64,000 bases of DNA, taken from NCBI RefSeq assembly GCF_013184495.1, contig NZ_JAAOIY010000005.1, positions 62,001-126,000 on the forward strand. Reading direction: 5' to 3'. Made by a program: the position numbers and the translations under genes. Positions 25,386 to 34,878 of this stretch are shown here, piece after piece. Every line of letters begins with the position of its first letter. The stretch's first letter is position 1. This stretch comes from Sporosarcina jiandibaonis. Its GTDB lineage: Bacteria; Bacillota; Bacilli; Bacillales_A; Planococcaceae. The notes below the pieces were generated by a model. That model made no database searches, had not been told where the DNA came from, and worked only from the letters and a program-made list of their open reading frames with translations.

Positions 25386-26516
25386 TTATCCTCCTATACA
25401 GGCAATGCCTTGTTCTTTAATATCTTTCAACCGAGCTGGTCCAATCCCATTAATTTTAACGAGTTCATCGACTGAATGATAAGGACGCATTTTGATTAAT
25501 TCAAATGCTGTTGCTGGACCAATATGTTTGATTCGCTGTACATCTTTTTCACTTGCCTTATTGATATCTACACAAGACCCATTTGAAGAAGAACGGGGAA
25601 GGGTGCCTTGTTCGTGTGTTTTAACGTTGAATGTTATCCCATCCGTTTCAACGATAATCGTCCCATGAATATCTGTTCCGTAAAGAAGGATTTCACTTGA
25701 ATTGATTCGGTCAGTTACTTCTGAATCCGGAAATCCATATGAATTTCCTGCCCCAGCAGAATAAATCGCAATTTCTGGGTCGACAGCTTTTAAAAATTCT
25801 TCAGTCGTTGATGTATTTGAACCATGGTGACCAACATGTAAAATATCAGCTTGTAGATTTGCCTCACTAGATAACATTTCACGCTCAGCTTTTTCTTCGC
25901 CGTCGCCAGTAAAGAGAAAAGCGATGTCACCATATTGCATCCGCATTGCCAGTGAGTTGTTATTGGTATTGGCTGTCATCGATTTGGGATGGAGAACTTC
26001 GATTTGAAGAGGTCCTATGTCAAATAGATCGCCAACCTTAGGTTCGTAATAATCAACATCATTCTTTTCGATGGCATCTAATGATTTTGCAAATACTTGC
26101 GAGTTCGCAATTTCTCCATTCATCCATACTTCAGTCACGTTAAATGCATCGATGATTTTATCTAATTGACCGATGTGATCCGCGTGAGGATGAGTGATTG
26201 CAATGATGTCGATATCGCGAATGTTTTCAGCCTGAAGATAAGTGACCACATCTGTCGCATTCCAATCGCCCGTGTCGATAAGAATCGTGAAATCTACATT
26301 TTTCTCACTAAATTGAAGTAATGTTGCATCCGCTTGACCGACATCTATGTAATGGACTCGCATCTTTGCGGAGATAGCTTTTTCTTGTGATATTTCGTCG
26401 GCATCTATCTCTTCGTCATTTATGTTGGATACGGGTTGAATCAGTTCATTTGAGCAACCAGAAATAACAAATAGAACAATGAGCAAGTAAAGATAGGCGG
26501 CCAAATTTTTAAGCAT
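25386..26516 (-). CDS. ComEC-like MBL-fold lipoprotein with C-terminal helix-hairpin-helix domain
   Basis: 376 residues. Lipobox ISGC; MBL domain with YIDVGQADATLL, ITHPHADHIGQLDKII (metal motif), FTGDGEEKAE and LHVGHHGSNTST, the same pattern as the ComEC C-terminal nuclease-like domain; then a ComEA-type HhH pair, CVDINKASEKDVQRIKHIG and VDELVKINGIGPARL. Known: such proteins are thought to be extracellular DNA-acting enzymes. It is attached outside the membrane, not an integral channel, so it may degrade or bind external DNA. Encoded with a DUF3006 partner. Confidence 0.85.
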   Translation of the reverse strand: MLKNLAAYLYLLIVLFVISGCSNELIQPVSNINDEEIDADEISQEKAISAKMRVHYIDVGQADATLLQFSEKNVDFTILIDTGDWNATDVVTYLQAENIRDIDIIAITHPHADHIGQLDKIIDAFNVTEVWMNGEIANSQVFAKSLDAIEKNDVDYYEPKVGDLFDIGPLQIEVLHPKSMTANTNNNSLAMRMQYGDIAFLFTGDGEEKAEREMLSSEANLQADILHVGHHGSNTSTTEEFLKAVDPEIAIYSAGAGNSYGFPDSEVTDRINSSEILLYGTDIHGTIIVETDGITFNVKTHEQGTLPRSSSNGSCVDINKASEKDVQRIKHIGPATAFELIKMRPYHSVDELVKINGIGPARLKDIKEQGIACIGG

Positions 26517-26767
26517 ATTTGCCCTCCTGATAAATTTTCTACTGATTGTAATTGTAACAGATGTAAAAATGAAAAGTGAATGAAAAAAGCAGAGGTTCAG
26601 TTAGATAATCATTCTATAGCCGACACAAATATACGGTATCCGCATAATAATAAAGGGATAAGGCGGTTTGAAAGTGATACTTTTTTGAAGCGCCGATGTT
26701 AAAAGACTATATTAAAATTTCTAATCTATTTTGGATTGATTTTTTTGTGAAGAGAGTGAGTTAGAAC

Positions 26768-27985
26768 ATGGAGACAATCGTATTTATTGAAACAGCAAAG
26801 TCAGGATCGAGTAGGGAGGCAATAAAAGCTGCCGAAAGGTTAGGTTTTCTCACAGTATTGTTAACTGAGAGAACTAGCTTTATGAAGCAGCGAAAAGAAT
26901 TTTCAGAAATTACACAAATGATTCTTGTCAGAGAAATGACAGAGCAACATATCCGGTACGAGATAGGTCAGCTTAAAAAGCAAGGGAAATTGATAAAGGC
27001 TATCGTCAGCTTTGTGGATCCATTTGTATCGATAGCTGCACAGCTTATGAATGAAATTTGTAAATCGAAAATTTCTGTTGATTCATTAAAGAAAATGGAA
27101 GATAAAACAATGACGAGAAAAGCTTTGAAAAAAAATCAAACGACGCCGAAGTTTAAAATATTTCGGCCGACAGATGATTTGAAGCATTTTATTAATAAAA
27201 AACATAGTTTTCCGCTAATAATAAAATCATCCATTTCAAAAGCATCTAAGGATGTCTATCTAGTAGGAAATAGACTTGAGTTGGAAAAGACAATGAAGAA
27301 AATATTAAAGCTCTATCCAAATCAAAAAATTGTACTCGAGGAATATTTAGATGGGCCGCAATATTTAGTTGAGGTACTCGTGGATAATGGGAATACAAAT
27401 ATTGTTGCAGTTTTCAAACAAGAGATTACTAGAGAAAGAAAGTTTATAGTAACCGGTTATGAAATACAGTTAAATCTTGAAGGGGAGCTATACGAAAAGC
27501 TCATTAATACGGTTAAATCGATAATAAAAGATTTAGGGGTAACGAATGCTGCGAGTCATCTTGAAGTTAGATATGTAAATGGGATTTGGAAGTTAGTAGA
27601 GATTAATCCAAGGATATCCGGCGGTGCAATGAATAGAATGATCGAGGAAGCATATGGAATTAATCTAGTGGAAGAAACGATTAAATTGTATCTTGGCTAT
27701 GAACCTGATTTGAGAAAAAAACACGAAAAACATATTTATACGCATTATATAATAATCGGCTCTTATGGGTATCTTTTAAAGGTTACAGGTAGAAATACGG
27801 CTATCAAGCAATCTGGAGTTAGAGAAGTTTATGTAAAGCCTCGTAAAGGATCAATGCTAACACCCCCGCTGTCAATGGGGAATCGTTATGGATATGTTAT
27901 TGCGTCCGGGGATACCTCCGAAGAAGCAAAGGCAAATGCAATAAATGCCGCTAGTAAAATAAAATTCTATTTGGAACCTATTTAG
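26768..27985 (+). CDS. ATP-grasp ligase (carbamoyl-phosphate-synthase-like), unknown substrate
   Basis: 405 residues. A preATP-grasp Rossmann-like domain (VFIETAKSGSSREAIKAAERLGF), a small Lys-rich lobe (FPLIIKSSISKASKDVYLV), IVLEEYLDGPQYLVEVLV, and the metal-binding HLEVRYVNGIWKLVEINPRISGG run. Known: this branch joins a carboxylate to an amine or other nucleophile via acyl-phosphate (L-amino-acid ligases, BtrJ-like enzymes). It starts a coat-gene block, 12 bp upstream of a YheC/D gene, so it may act with it on a shared substrate. Substrate unknown. Confidence 0.8.
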   Translation: METIVFIETAKSGSSREAIKAAERLGFLTVLLTERTSFMKQRKEFSEITQMILVREMTEQHIRYEIGQLKKQGKLIKAIVSFVDPFVSIAAQLMNEICKSKISVDSLKKMEDKTMTRKALKKNQTTPKFKIFRPTDDLKHFINKKHSFPLIIKSSISKASKDVYLVGNRLELEKTMKKILKLYPNQKIVLEEYLDGPQYLVEVLVDNGNTNIVAVFKQEITRERKFIVTGYEIQLNLEGELYEKLINTVKSIIKDLGVTNAASHLEVRYVNGIWKLVEINPRISGGAMNRMIEEAYGINLVEETIKLYLGYEPDLRKKHEKHIYTHYIIIGSYGYLLKVTGRNTAIKQSGVREVYVKPRKGSMLTPPLSMGNRYGYVIASGDTSEEAKANAINAASKIKFYLEPI

Positions 27986-27997
27986 GGGTGAAGTGAA

Positions 27998-29020
27998 ATG
28001 GTTATTGTTGGTATGCTACATTATAGAAAACATCCACGAAAAGTTAAAAAAGCTTATACTTGCGCTGCTGTCGCTAAAATGGAGGGGATTGAATTTTATT
28101 ACTTCTCACCAAATAGCGTCAGATTCGAAGAGAAAATTATTTATGGCTATGTATTTGAAAATGGAAATTGGATTCAAAAAGAGATGGCTTTTCCTGATGT
28201 CATTTATAATGCTTCAGGAATGAAAACAGCTGCTCAGAAAAAACTTTATCATCAGCTTAAAAAGATAATACCTTTCACCAGTCACCCAATCGGCAACAAG
28301 ATGAAAGTATATAGAAAGATTAAAGAAATACCCGAATTTGCTCATTACTTAATTCCATCTGAAAATATAAAAGAGCCGCAAGCAGTCTTTGAAGCATTAG
28401 ATGAATTCAATAAAGTTATTGTAAAGCCTTTATCAGGAAGTCAGGGAAGAGGAGTAATGTATATTGAAAAGAACGGGGATAAGTTTGATCTTGTAGAAGG
28501 TTCCGAGTCTAGTCTAGTTGACGTAACCGAACTTCATTCGAAAATTAAATCTGTTATAGAGGAAAGGGCTTTTTTAGTTCAGCCTTATATATCGAGCAGG
28601 ACTAAGGATGGACTTCCGTTTGATTTTCGAATTCATGTCCAAAAAAATGGTTCAGGGGAATGGGTGATTACGTTAATTTATCCGCGTATTGGTTCAGATC
28701 ATGGGATTATTAGTAACGTTAGCTCCGGGGGGTATATTGGGAAGCTCGAAAGTTTTTTGGATAGAGAATACGGTTCCGAAGGCTACGATATGAAAAAAAT
28801 CCTAGAACATTTCGCTATTCGTTTTTCGAGAAAGTTTGATAATACTTATAAAAGCCAACTAGATGAACTGGGGATAGATATTGGAATTGACGAAAATAAA
28901 AAGCCCTGGATTTATGAAGTGAATTGGAGACCGGGATCTGTTTATCGAGGGCTAGATGCTGCAATGAATACAATTCCATACGCTGCCTATCTTGGTATAC
29001 AAAATAAAAAAGGGAGGTAA
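27998..29020 (+). CDS. YheC/YheD-family ATP-grasp protein (spore coat associated)
   Basis: 340 residues. N-terminal domain VIVGMLHYRKHPRKVKKAYTCA and a VIYNASGMKTAAQKK stretch; ATP-grasp core with VIVKPLSGSQGRGVMYIEK, FLVQPYIS, DFRIHVQKNGSGEW, GIISNVSSGGYIG and the metal motif DIGIDENKKPWIYEVNWRPG. Known: YheC and YheD localise to the developing spore coat in B. subtilis, with no proven chemistry. Compared with the family the N-terminal domain is shortened. ATG is 12 bp after the previous stop, with GGGGTGAAGTG as ribosome site. Confidence 0.85.
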   Translation: MVIVGMLHYRKHPRKVKKAYTCAAVAKMEGIEFYYFSPNSVRFEEKIIYGYVFENGNWIQKEMAFPDVIYNASGMKTAAQKKLYHQLKKIIPFTSHPIGNKMKVYRKIKEIPEFAHYLIPSENIKEPQAVFEALDEFNKVIVKPLSGSQGRGVMYIEKNGDKFDLVEGSESSLVDVTELHSKIKSVIEERAFLVQPYISSRTKDGLPFDFRIHVQKNGSGEWVITLIYPRIGSDHGIISNVSSGGYIGKLESFLDREYGSEGYDMKKILEHFAIRFSRKFDNTYKSQLDELGIDIGIDENKKPWIYEVNWRPGSVYRGLDAAMNTIPYAAYLGIQNKKGR

Positions 29021-29122
29021 AATTAAATCATTCAAAAACCCACTCCATTCTGTACTTTTCGTAATATAATAGTACAAGATATCGAATTATATCAATTCAT
29101 AGAGGGAGGGGGACGAATTAAA

Positions 29123-29536
29123 GTGAATAAAAATAATAGTATTTGTTTTGAAATGAAAGTATTGCTTAAGGAACAAAAAATATTATCAGGTAGGGATATG
29201 GAATTTCAATTTATATGCATGTCGAAAGAAAAAGATACCATTCCTTTTATGCTTTTTCAAAATGATTTAAATAAACCGTTCATGGTTAACTATAAAGGAA
29301 TGGCAACTCCGTATTTTCGATTGGAAAAAATTGAAGAAGAAATATGCTGTGCAGTATTATCGCTACTAATAGCTGTAGATATGGACGGAAGTCCGGTTGA
29401 TCCTGATGATGATTTTTACGCCCTCCGGAAAACTAAAAGCTGTGTTATTGTTGATTTAAATTGCTTCTGTGTAATTAATCCGCTAGATCCAGAGTTAGTA
29501 AACCGACCACTCCCTGTTATTGAACCGAAAAAATAG
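29123..29536 (+). CDS. Spore coat protein, CotY/CotZ-like C-terminal domain
   Basis: 137 residues. The C-terminal half has the CotY/CotZ pattern ATPYFRLEKIEEEICCAVLSLL, then KTKSCVIVDLNCFCVINPLDPELV. In CotY/CotZ this cysteine-bearing domain builds the disulfide-linked outer coat/exosporium lattice. The cysteine-rich N-terminal part of CotZ is missing here and replaced by a lysine-rich stretch. GTG start, with GGAGGGGGACG about 9 nt upstream. Neighbours are all coat or ATP-grasp genes. Recognised by pattern only. Confidence 0.7.
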   Translation: MNKNNSICFEMKVLLKEQKILSGRDMEFQFICMSKEKDTIPFMLFQNDLNKPFMVNYKGMATPYFRLEKIEEEICCAVLSLLIAVDMDGSPVDPDDDFYALRKTKSCVIVDLNCFCVINPLDPELVNRPLPVIEPKK

Positions 29537-29587
29537 TGATTCTTTTGCCGTTAGACAGCTCACATACTAACAATTAGACTGTTGAAA

Positions 29588-29631
29588 CCACAAGCTATTT
29601 TCTAAAAAATAGTTTGTGGATTTTTGTTTTT
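29588..29631 (+). terminator. Intrinsic terminator after the CotY/Z-like gene
   Basis: CCACAAGCTATTTT (29588-29601) pairs with AAAATAGTTTGTGG (29606-29619) with one G-U, then a T-rich tail. It overlaps the stop of the convergent YheC/D gene. Confidence 0.82.
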
Positions 29632-30982
29632 ATTCAGACTCGCCGTTTTCTTTCTCTTTTGGAAATCCGGCCAGGTATTTCGCATAATACAAACGTGAGT
29701 CTTTGATTTTGAGAACTGTGTCATAGTCCCTGACATATGAAAAAATATTGTCGTTTGGTGAACGGTTGTTTAGTTCGATTATCCAAATATGGCGATTGCA
29801 GTCAATACCTATGTCAACCCCATACTTATATATGTTTTCATATTTATCAAGTTCTTCGGCAGCCTTAATGGCAATTGCAGACATTTTCCGGTAGTAATTT
29901 AACATTTCTTCTTCAGAAAAATTAAAAGCTGATAATAGTAAGTCTTTTCCATTCACCACTTTTCCGCCACTCGAACGATTGCTGACGACACTTCCTTCAA
30001 CGCCTATCCTGCCAACCATTCCCGCGTTCTCCCAATGTCCGCTTTGGTCTTTTATAAGAACAATTCGAAAATCAATAAGGTGATTTTTATTGATTTCCAA
30101 GTCTATTTCTTGTTGTAAAATATACCTCTTGCTTTTGAACATTGATTTCGCGTAATTTAGCAGTTCGTTTTCATTCGAAAAGAAGATTGTCTTATTTTCA
30201 TTCTTCATTCGATAGTTAACGGAGTATTGATCACCTTTTACCATAAACTTTGCGATATTGACCCCCTTTTGCCCTGATAATGGTTTTACGTAAATTGTGC
30301 CTAAGTTATTGAGAAGATTTATGAGATCTTCAGGTTTATTATATAAAACTGTTTTAGGTAAATGCGGCAGCAATTTTTTATTTGAACTAAGCAATTGATA
30401 CATTTGCCACTTATTAAAAGAGCCAGAGTTAAAAAAACGATGCCCATAAATAGTCTTTAAATAATTTGTCCTTTCAGCGGATAACTTCATTCGTTTAACA
30501 ATCACAGCTGGGTAAGGAAAGGTACGGTTTTCCCATTTCTTTGAACTTGGGTTGTAAATGAACCCGTTTATCGTCTGGTTTTCTAGGTTCATGCCTTCCC
30601 AAGAAAACGCTACAACAACCCCATGTATCGAGGGGTATTGTTTAATGATTCGATTTAATTTTTTACCTTTCTTATTAATAACAGAAAGTGGGTTATTCAT
30701 TAAAATACCAATAAAAGGCCCAATAATGAACCTTTCATTTTGAAATGATATTTTGTAATCAACTCCTAAAGGAAGTTGCAGGCTTTCTATAATATTATTA
30801 GATAACCCTATTTCGGTCTCTTTTACAGTATTTGAAAATTTGCACGTAACTTCCATTTCCTGAAGCCCAAAGTGAATAGTGGTTGCTAGTTTAGTTTCGC
30901 TTATTAATTTTCTTTGATTAGGATGGAGCATAATGCAATGACTATTGTTATTGATAGAAACTAGCTTAAATACAGTACTCAA
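29630..30982 (-). CDS. YheC/YheD-family ATP-grasp protein
   Basis: 450 residues, the full-length form. N-terminal domain of about 200 residues (GLSNNIIESLQLPLG; FIIGPFIGILMNN), the conserved linker FNKWQMYQLLSSNKKLLPHLPKT, then the ATP-grasp core: TIYVKPLSGQKGVNIAKF, YILQQEIDL, DFRIVLIKDQSGHW, SVVSNRSSGGKV and the metal motif DIGIDCNRHIWIIELNNRS (ELN). Known: spore-coat localised in B. subtilis, reaction unproven. TTG 30982 is preferred, behind GGGGG at 7 nt; a GTG at 31012 has no spacing to its ribosome site. It is convergent with the CotY/Z-like gene. Confidence 0.85.
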   Translation of the reverse strand: MSTVFKLVSINNNSHCIMLHPNQRKLISETKLATTIHFGLQEMEVTCKFSNTVKETEIGLSNNIIESLQLPLGVDYKISFQNERFIIGPFIGILMNNPLSVINKKGKKLNRIIKQYPSIHGVVVAFSWEGMNLENQTINGFIYNPSSKKWENRTFPYPAVIVKRMKLSAERTNYLKTIYGHRFFNSGSFNKWQMYQLLSSNKKLLPHLPKTVLYNKPEDLINLLNNLGTIYVKPLSGQKGVNIAKFMVKGDQYSVNYRMKNENKTIFFSNENELLNYAKSMFKSKRYILQQEIDLEINKNHLIDFRIVLIKDQSGHWENAGMVGRIGVEGSVVSNRSSGGKVVNGKDLLLSAFNFSEEEMLNYYRKMSAIAIKAAEELDKYENIYKYGVDIGIDCNRHIWIIELNNRSPNDNIFSYVRDYDTVLKIKDSRLYYAKYLAGFPKEKENGESE

Positions 30983-31134
30983 TCGATCAACCCCCAATAT
31001 AGTTAAGAACACCTCTTATGCATATTATGTTTAAAAGAAGAATTGGTATGAGCGAATTCTCTTAGTTTTAATAATACTCACGGATTGGGGAAGGGGTTCT
31101 ATATCTTTAGACTAATTAACTGTAATAAAAACAC

Positions 31135-31600
31135 CACTAGTGTTGCATAAATCCCGGATTGAATTTTCAGTCATGAACTCAATATTATTTTTTAAAAAAG
31201 TTAAACATCCGATAGAGGTAGTTCCGTCCATTTGGCGATTTTATACAAATAAGCAAGAGAGACGATTAATGACTGGTCCTTAAGGGACTACAGCTTTCTT
31301 AAATCGGCGTAACCAATGCCGAGCTTCCTTTTAAAGTGTAGCCTTTAACCAACGTGTGATATGGAGGAGCGACTTTTCACTTTTTGTTTCGGATTTAAGA
31401 TTATTGAACCAAAACTGTCAAACGGTAAGTGATTAATGCAAGGTAGATCTGATTCTTTACGGCATTTTCACTCATCCCGTAAAAGTGTTTGATTATCACA
31501 TGTGTCGGTATACAAAAAAGAAACCATCATCGCTAAAAGAATCAAAACGTTTATAATCCACATTGCTTCTAGCTAATTCGTCCATGAGTTCTATAAAACG
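31135..31600 (-). pseudogene. Degraded IS4-family transposase with one IS end
   Basis: Read on the minus strand the region gives disjoint transposase pieces: DYKRFDSFSDDGFFFVYRH (the IS4 Y-2-R-like strand that precedes the catalytic Glu region) and, in another frame after stop codons, SENAVKNQIYLALITYRLTV (typical IS4 C-terminal tract). It ends in a terminal segment CACTAGTGTTGCATAAA (31135-31151) that recurs at 35765. Several stops and frameshifts make it clearly dead. No second terminus is seen. Confidence 0.7.
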
Positions 31601-31684
31601 TCGAATACACTAAGCTGAAGGGCGTAAACGAATTTATGAAAAGTAGGTTGGCTTTTGTGATAAAGAAAAAAATGAGGGTGAGGA

Positions 31685-32581
31685 ATGAAGAAAACAACTA
31701 AGTTAAAGGAAATACTACATTCCCCAAAAACTGAGTTTTTAATGGAAGCTCATAATGGTCTTTCTGCAAAGATTGTGGAAGAGGCGGGTTTTAAAGGGAT
31801 ATGGGCAAGTGGGTTATCGATGTCTGCTTCCCTAGGCGTTAGAGATAACAATGAGGCTTCTTGGACACAAGTCGTAGATATTCTTGAATTTATGAGTGAT
31901 TCAACGAGAATCCCTATCCTGGTTGATGGGGATACAGGATATGGAAATTTTAACAATGCAAGAAAATTAGTGAAAAAACTTGAGATTATAGGGCTTGCAG
32001 GGGTGTGTATTGAAGATAAACTCTTTCCCAAAACAAACTCTTTCATTAATGGAAAAGCTCAACCACTGGCATCTATTGAAGAGTTTTGTGGGAAACTAAA
32101 GGCCATGAAAGACACACAAATAGATCCGGATTTTATGGTAGTAGCTAGAGTAGAGGCTTTTATTGCTGGGTGGGGATTAAAAGAAGCACTTAAACGTGCG
32201 GAGGCCTATCGGCAGGCGGGTGCTGATGCCGTTCTTGTGCATAGTAAAGAGTCCCATGTGAACGAGATAAAAGCATTCATGAAGGAATGGAATAATCGAC
32301 ATCCCGTTGTCATTGTTCCGACAAAATATTATTTGACCCCTACTGTTGAATTCGAAAAGATGGGCATTAGCACTGTCATTTGGGCCAATCATAATTTAAG
32401 AGCTTCCGTTACAGCAATGCAGGCAATTTCAAAGCAAATACTGAAAGAGCAAAGTCTAATACAAGTGGAAAAGTCGATCGCAAGTGTAGATGAAATTTTT
32501 AGACTCCAAAATGCCGAGGAACTTCAACTAGCAGAAAAAAAGTATTTACCGAAAAATCATACGGAACAAGGAACGGAATGA
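31685..32581 (+). CDS. aepX: Phosphoenolpyruvate phosphomutase
   Basis: 298 residues, the usual size. ICL/PEPM fold with [23 protein letters not shown], catalytic VDGDTGYGN (Asp81, Asp83) and the mutase-specific motif [10 protein letters not shown] at residues 110-119, which separates true PEP mutases (EDKxxxxxNS) from isocitrate-lyase relatives. Known: converts phosphoenolpyruvate to phosphonopyruvate, forming the C-P bond, the entry to nearly all natural phosphonates. The thermodynamically uphill step is pulled by the decarboxylase encoded 4 bp downstream. The remnant IS4 element lies directly upstream. Confidence 0.93.
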   Translation: MKKTTKLKEILHSPKTEFLMEAHNGLSAKIVEEAGFKGIWASGLSMSASLGVRDNNEASWTQVVDILEFMSDSTRIPILVDGDTGYGNFNNARKLVKKLEIIGLAGVCIEDKLFPKTNSFINGKAQPLASIEEFCGKLKAMKDTQIDPDFMVVARVEAFIAGWGLKEALKRAEAYRQAGADAVLVHSKESHVNEIKAFMKEWNNRHPVVIVPTKYYLTPTVEFEKMGISTVIWANHNLRASVTAMQAISKQILKEQSLIQVEKSIASVDEIFRLQNAEELQLAEKKYLPKNHTEQGTE

Positions 32582-32585
32582 TGCT

Positions 32586-33716
32586 ATGTTAAACACAAAT
32601 CGATTTGGTGATGAATTAAAACGACTAGGTTTTAACTTTTATAGCGGCGTCCCTTGTTCATTTTTAAAAAACCTTATTAACTATTCTATTAACGAATGTG
32701 AATACATTGCTGCAACAAATGAAGGAGATGCTGTTGCGATTGCTTCGGGGGCTTGTATAGGGGGACGGAAACCCGTTGTGTTAATGCAAAATTCTGGTCT
32801 CACCAATGCGGTTTCGCCATTAACCTCCTTAAATTACACATTTAAAATTCCTGTACTGGGGTTTGTTAGTATACGAGGGGAACTCGGTTTAAAGGATGAG
32901 CCACAGCATGAATTGATGGGGCAGATTACGACTCGCATGTTGGATCTCATGGATATTAAATGGCAGTACTTATCTCTAGATGATGAGGAAGCGAAGTTGC
33001 AAGTAGCAGAAGCAAATAAGTGGATTGAAAAAAATCACTCATTCTTCTTCGTCGTAAAAAAAGGAACGTTTGACGATGTGAAATTAGATGGAGAACGACA
33101 GTCAAATAGCAAAAAAATACGAAAAGCTGAAAAAAAAGTTATCGATGAATTGCCAAGTCGATTTGCTTCATTGCAAGTCATTAATAAGTTGAAAAATGAG
33201 CAAACAGTACAATTAGGGACAACTGGAAAAGCAGGTCGTGAGCTATATGAAGTAGAGGACTGTGCGAACAATCTTTATGTGGTGGGATCGATGGGGTGCA
33301 TCAGTTCACTTGGATTAGGCTTAGCTACGATTCGAAAAGAGCTAAATGTCGTTGTGATTGATGGAGATGGTTCACTTCTTATGCGAATGGGATGCTTAGC
33401 AACAAATGGGACCTATCAACCCGAAAACATGCTGCACATCTTGCTAGATAATCAATCCTACGATTCAACTGGTGGACAAAGTACAGTTTCAAATAATGTG
33501 AATTTTGTTGATATCGCAGGTGCGTGTGGTTACGAAAAATCATTTTATATTCATAACTTGGAAGAACTCGAAGCGAGAATTATAGAATGGAAAAAAACAA
33601 AAGGACTGACCTTTTTGTATTTGAAAATTTCAAAAGGATCTATTGAAAACGTAGGTCGACCGAAAATCTCCCCCTGTGAGGTGAAAAGGCGTTTTCAAAG
33701 ATTTTTAAATAAGTAG
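32586..33716 (+). CDS. aepY: Phosphonopyruvate decarboxylase (TPP-dependent)
   Basis: 376 residues. N-terminal part FYSGVPCSFLKNLINY and ATNEGDAVAIASGA (the catalytic-Glu-bearing PYR domain), ending in the TPP/Mg motif VIDGDGSLLMRMGCLAT followed by ILLDNQSYDSTGGQ. Both tracts are characteristic of phosphonopyruvate and sulfopyruvate decarboxylases. Known: yields phosphonoacetaldehyde and CO2, pulling the PEP mutase equilibrium. Its start lies 4 bp after the mutase stop. Position between mutase and aminotransferase makes phosphonopyruvate the substrate rather than sulfopyruvate. Confidence 0.92.
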   Translation: MLNTNRFGDELKRLGFNFYSGVPCSFLKNLINYSINECEYIAATNEGDAVAIASGACIGGRKPVVLMQNSGLTNAVSPLTSLNYTFKIPVLGFVSIRGELGLKDEPQHELMGQITTRMLDLMDIKWQYLSLDDEEAKLQVAEANKWIEKNHSFFFVVKKGTFDDVKLDGERQSNSKKIRKAEKKVIDELPSRFASLQVINKLKNEQTVQLGTTGKAGRELYEVEDCANNLYVVGSMGCISSLGLGLATIRKELNVVVIDGDGSLLMRMGCLATNGTYQPENMLHILLDNQSYDSTGGQSTVSNNVNFVDIAGACGYEKSFYIHNLEELEARIIEWKKTKGLTFLYLKISKGSIENVGRPKISPCEVKRRFQRFLNK

Positions 33717-33726
33717 GGAGGACCAT

Positions 33727-34878
33727 ATGAAAAAAGTAAAAAGAAATATTTTGTTGAATCCCGGGCCAGCTACAACAACGGATACCGTAAAATACGCACA
33801 AGTTGTTCCTGATATTTGTCCACGTGAGGATGATTTCTGTGATGTCATGCAATCAGTCGTGTCCGACCTAACGAACTTGGTGGCGGACACGCAGGAATAT
33901 ACGACTATCCTCTTTGGTGGTTCAGGTACTGCATCGGTGGAGGCAATTTTAAGCTCAGTGATGAATGATGGGCTGATTGTCATCATTAATAACGGTGCCT
34001 ATGGGAAAAGAATGTGTGAAATAGCAGATGCTTATCAATACGATTGGGTTGAGTTTAAAAGTCTCTCTTATCAACCACTGCAATTAGACTTGTTATCAGA
34101 TTTTATCCGAAAACTTCCGAGAAAAGTGGCGTACTTAGCTGTTGTGCATCATGAAACAACAACGGGATTAGTAAATGATGTCGAATCGATTGGGGCGATG
34201 TGCAAGGAAAATGAAATTGAACTGATGGTCGATGCAATGAGTTCATTTGGAGCTATTCCAATCGATATGCAACGCATGAATATTAGTTATTTAGCAGCTA
34301 GTTCAAATAAAAATCTCCAAGGAATAGCGGGCGTTTCTTTTGTCGTAGCAAATAAATGTAAGTTAGAAAATGAAAAATCAAAAAATACTCCCAATTACTA
34401 CTTAAATCTACATGCTCAATATAAATATTTCTACGAAACGGGTCAGATGCGGTTCACACCTCCTGTACAAACTATTTATGCACTCCAACAAGCCATACAA
34501 GAACTGAAAATAGAAGGCATTAAAGAAAGATATGAACGGTATTCCGAACTGTGGGATACGTTAATCGAAGGGATCACCCGGCTTGGTTTAAAACACTTGG
34601 TTCAAGTCCAACATCACTCAAAACTAATCACTGCAATTGTGGAGCCAACTGCTGAGACCTATGATTTCAAGAGTATGCACGATTATTTATATGCTCATGG
34701 CGTAACCATCTATCCTGGAAAACCTGACCGATTAAATACTTTTAGAATTGCTAATATCGGTGATCTTACGAAGAATGATATGAAGCACTTTTTAAACTTA
34801 TTGGAAACGTATTTTAAAAGTATTGGGATTCATCCAACGAAAGGCGGTGTTGATCATGAGGAATCTGGATATGGGTAA
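33727..34878 (+). CDS. phnW: 2-aminoethylphosphonate-pyruvate aminotransferase (biosynthetic direction)
   Basis: 383 residues, class V PLP aminotransferase. NILLNPGPATTTDTVKYAQVVPDICPRE (split in the 2-AEP transaminase opening), FGGSGTASVEA, LMVDAMSSFGAIPID with Asp169, and the PLP lysine in ASSNKNLQGIAG (Lys195). Known PhnW interconverts 2-AEP and phosphonoacetaldehyde; beside the mutase and decarboxylase it should make 2-AEP. GGGAGGA precedes the ATG. The 3' end overlaps the ATP-grasp gene by 23 bp, so the two are translationally coupled. Confidence 0.9.
   Translation: MKKVKRNILLNPGPATTTDTVKYAQVVPDICPREDDFCDVMQSVVSDLTNLVADTQEYTTILFGGSGTASVEAILSSVMNDGLIVIINNGAYGKRMCEIADAYQYDWVEFKSLSYQPLQLDLLSDFIRKLPRKVAYLAVVHHETTTGLVNDVESIGAMCKENEIELMVDAMSSFGAIPIDMQRMNISYLAASSNKNLQGIAGVSFVVANKCKLENEKSKNTPNYYLNLHAQYKYFYETGQMRFTPPVQTIYALQQAIQELKIEGIKERYERYSELWDTLIEGITRLGLKHLVQVQHHSKLITAIVEPTAETYDFKSMHDYLYAHGVTIYPGKPDRLNTFRIANIGDLTKNDMKHFLNLLETYFKSIGIHPTKGGVDHEESGYG

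Noticed and set aside
34823..34855. Longer start of the ATP-grasp gene inside phnW
   Set aside because: No ribosome site before it, while ATG 34856 has AAAGGCGGTG at proper spacing and starts at the conserved linker.
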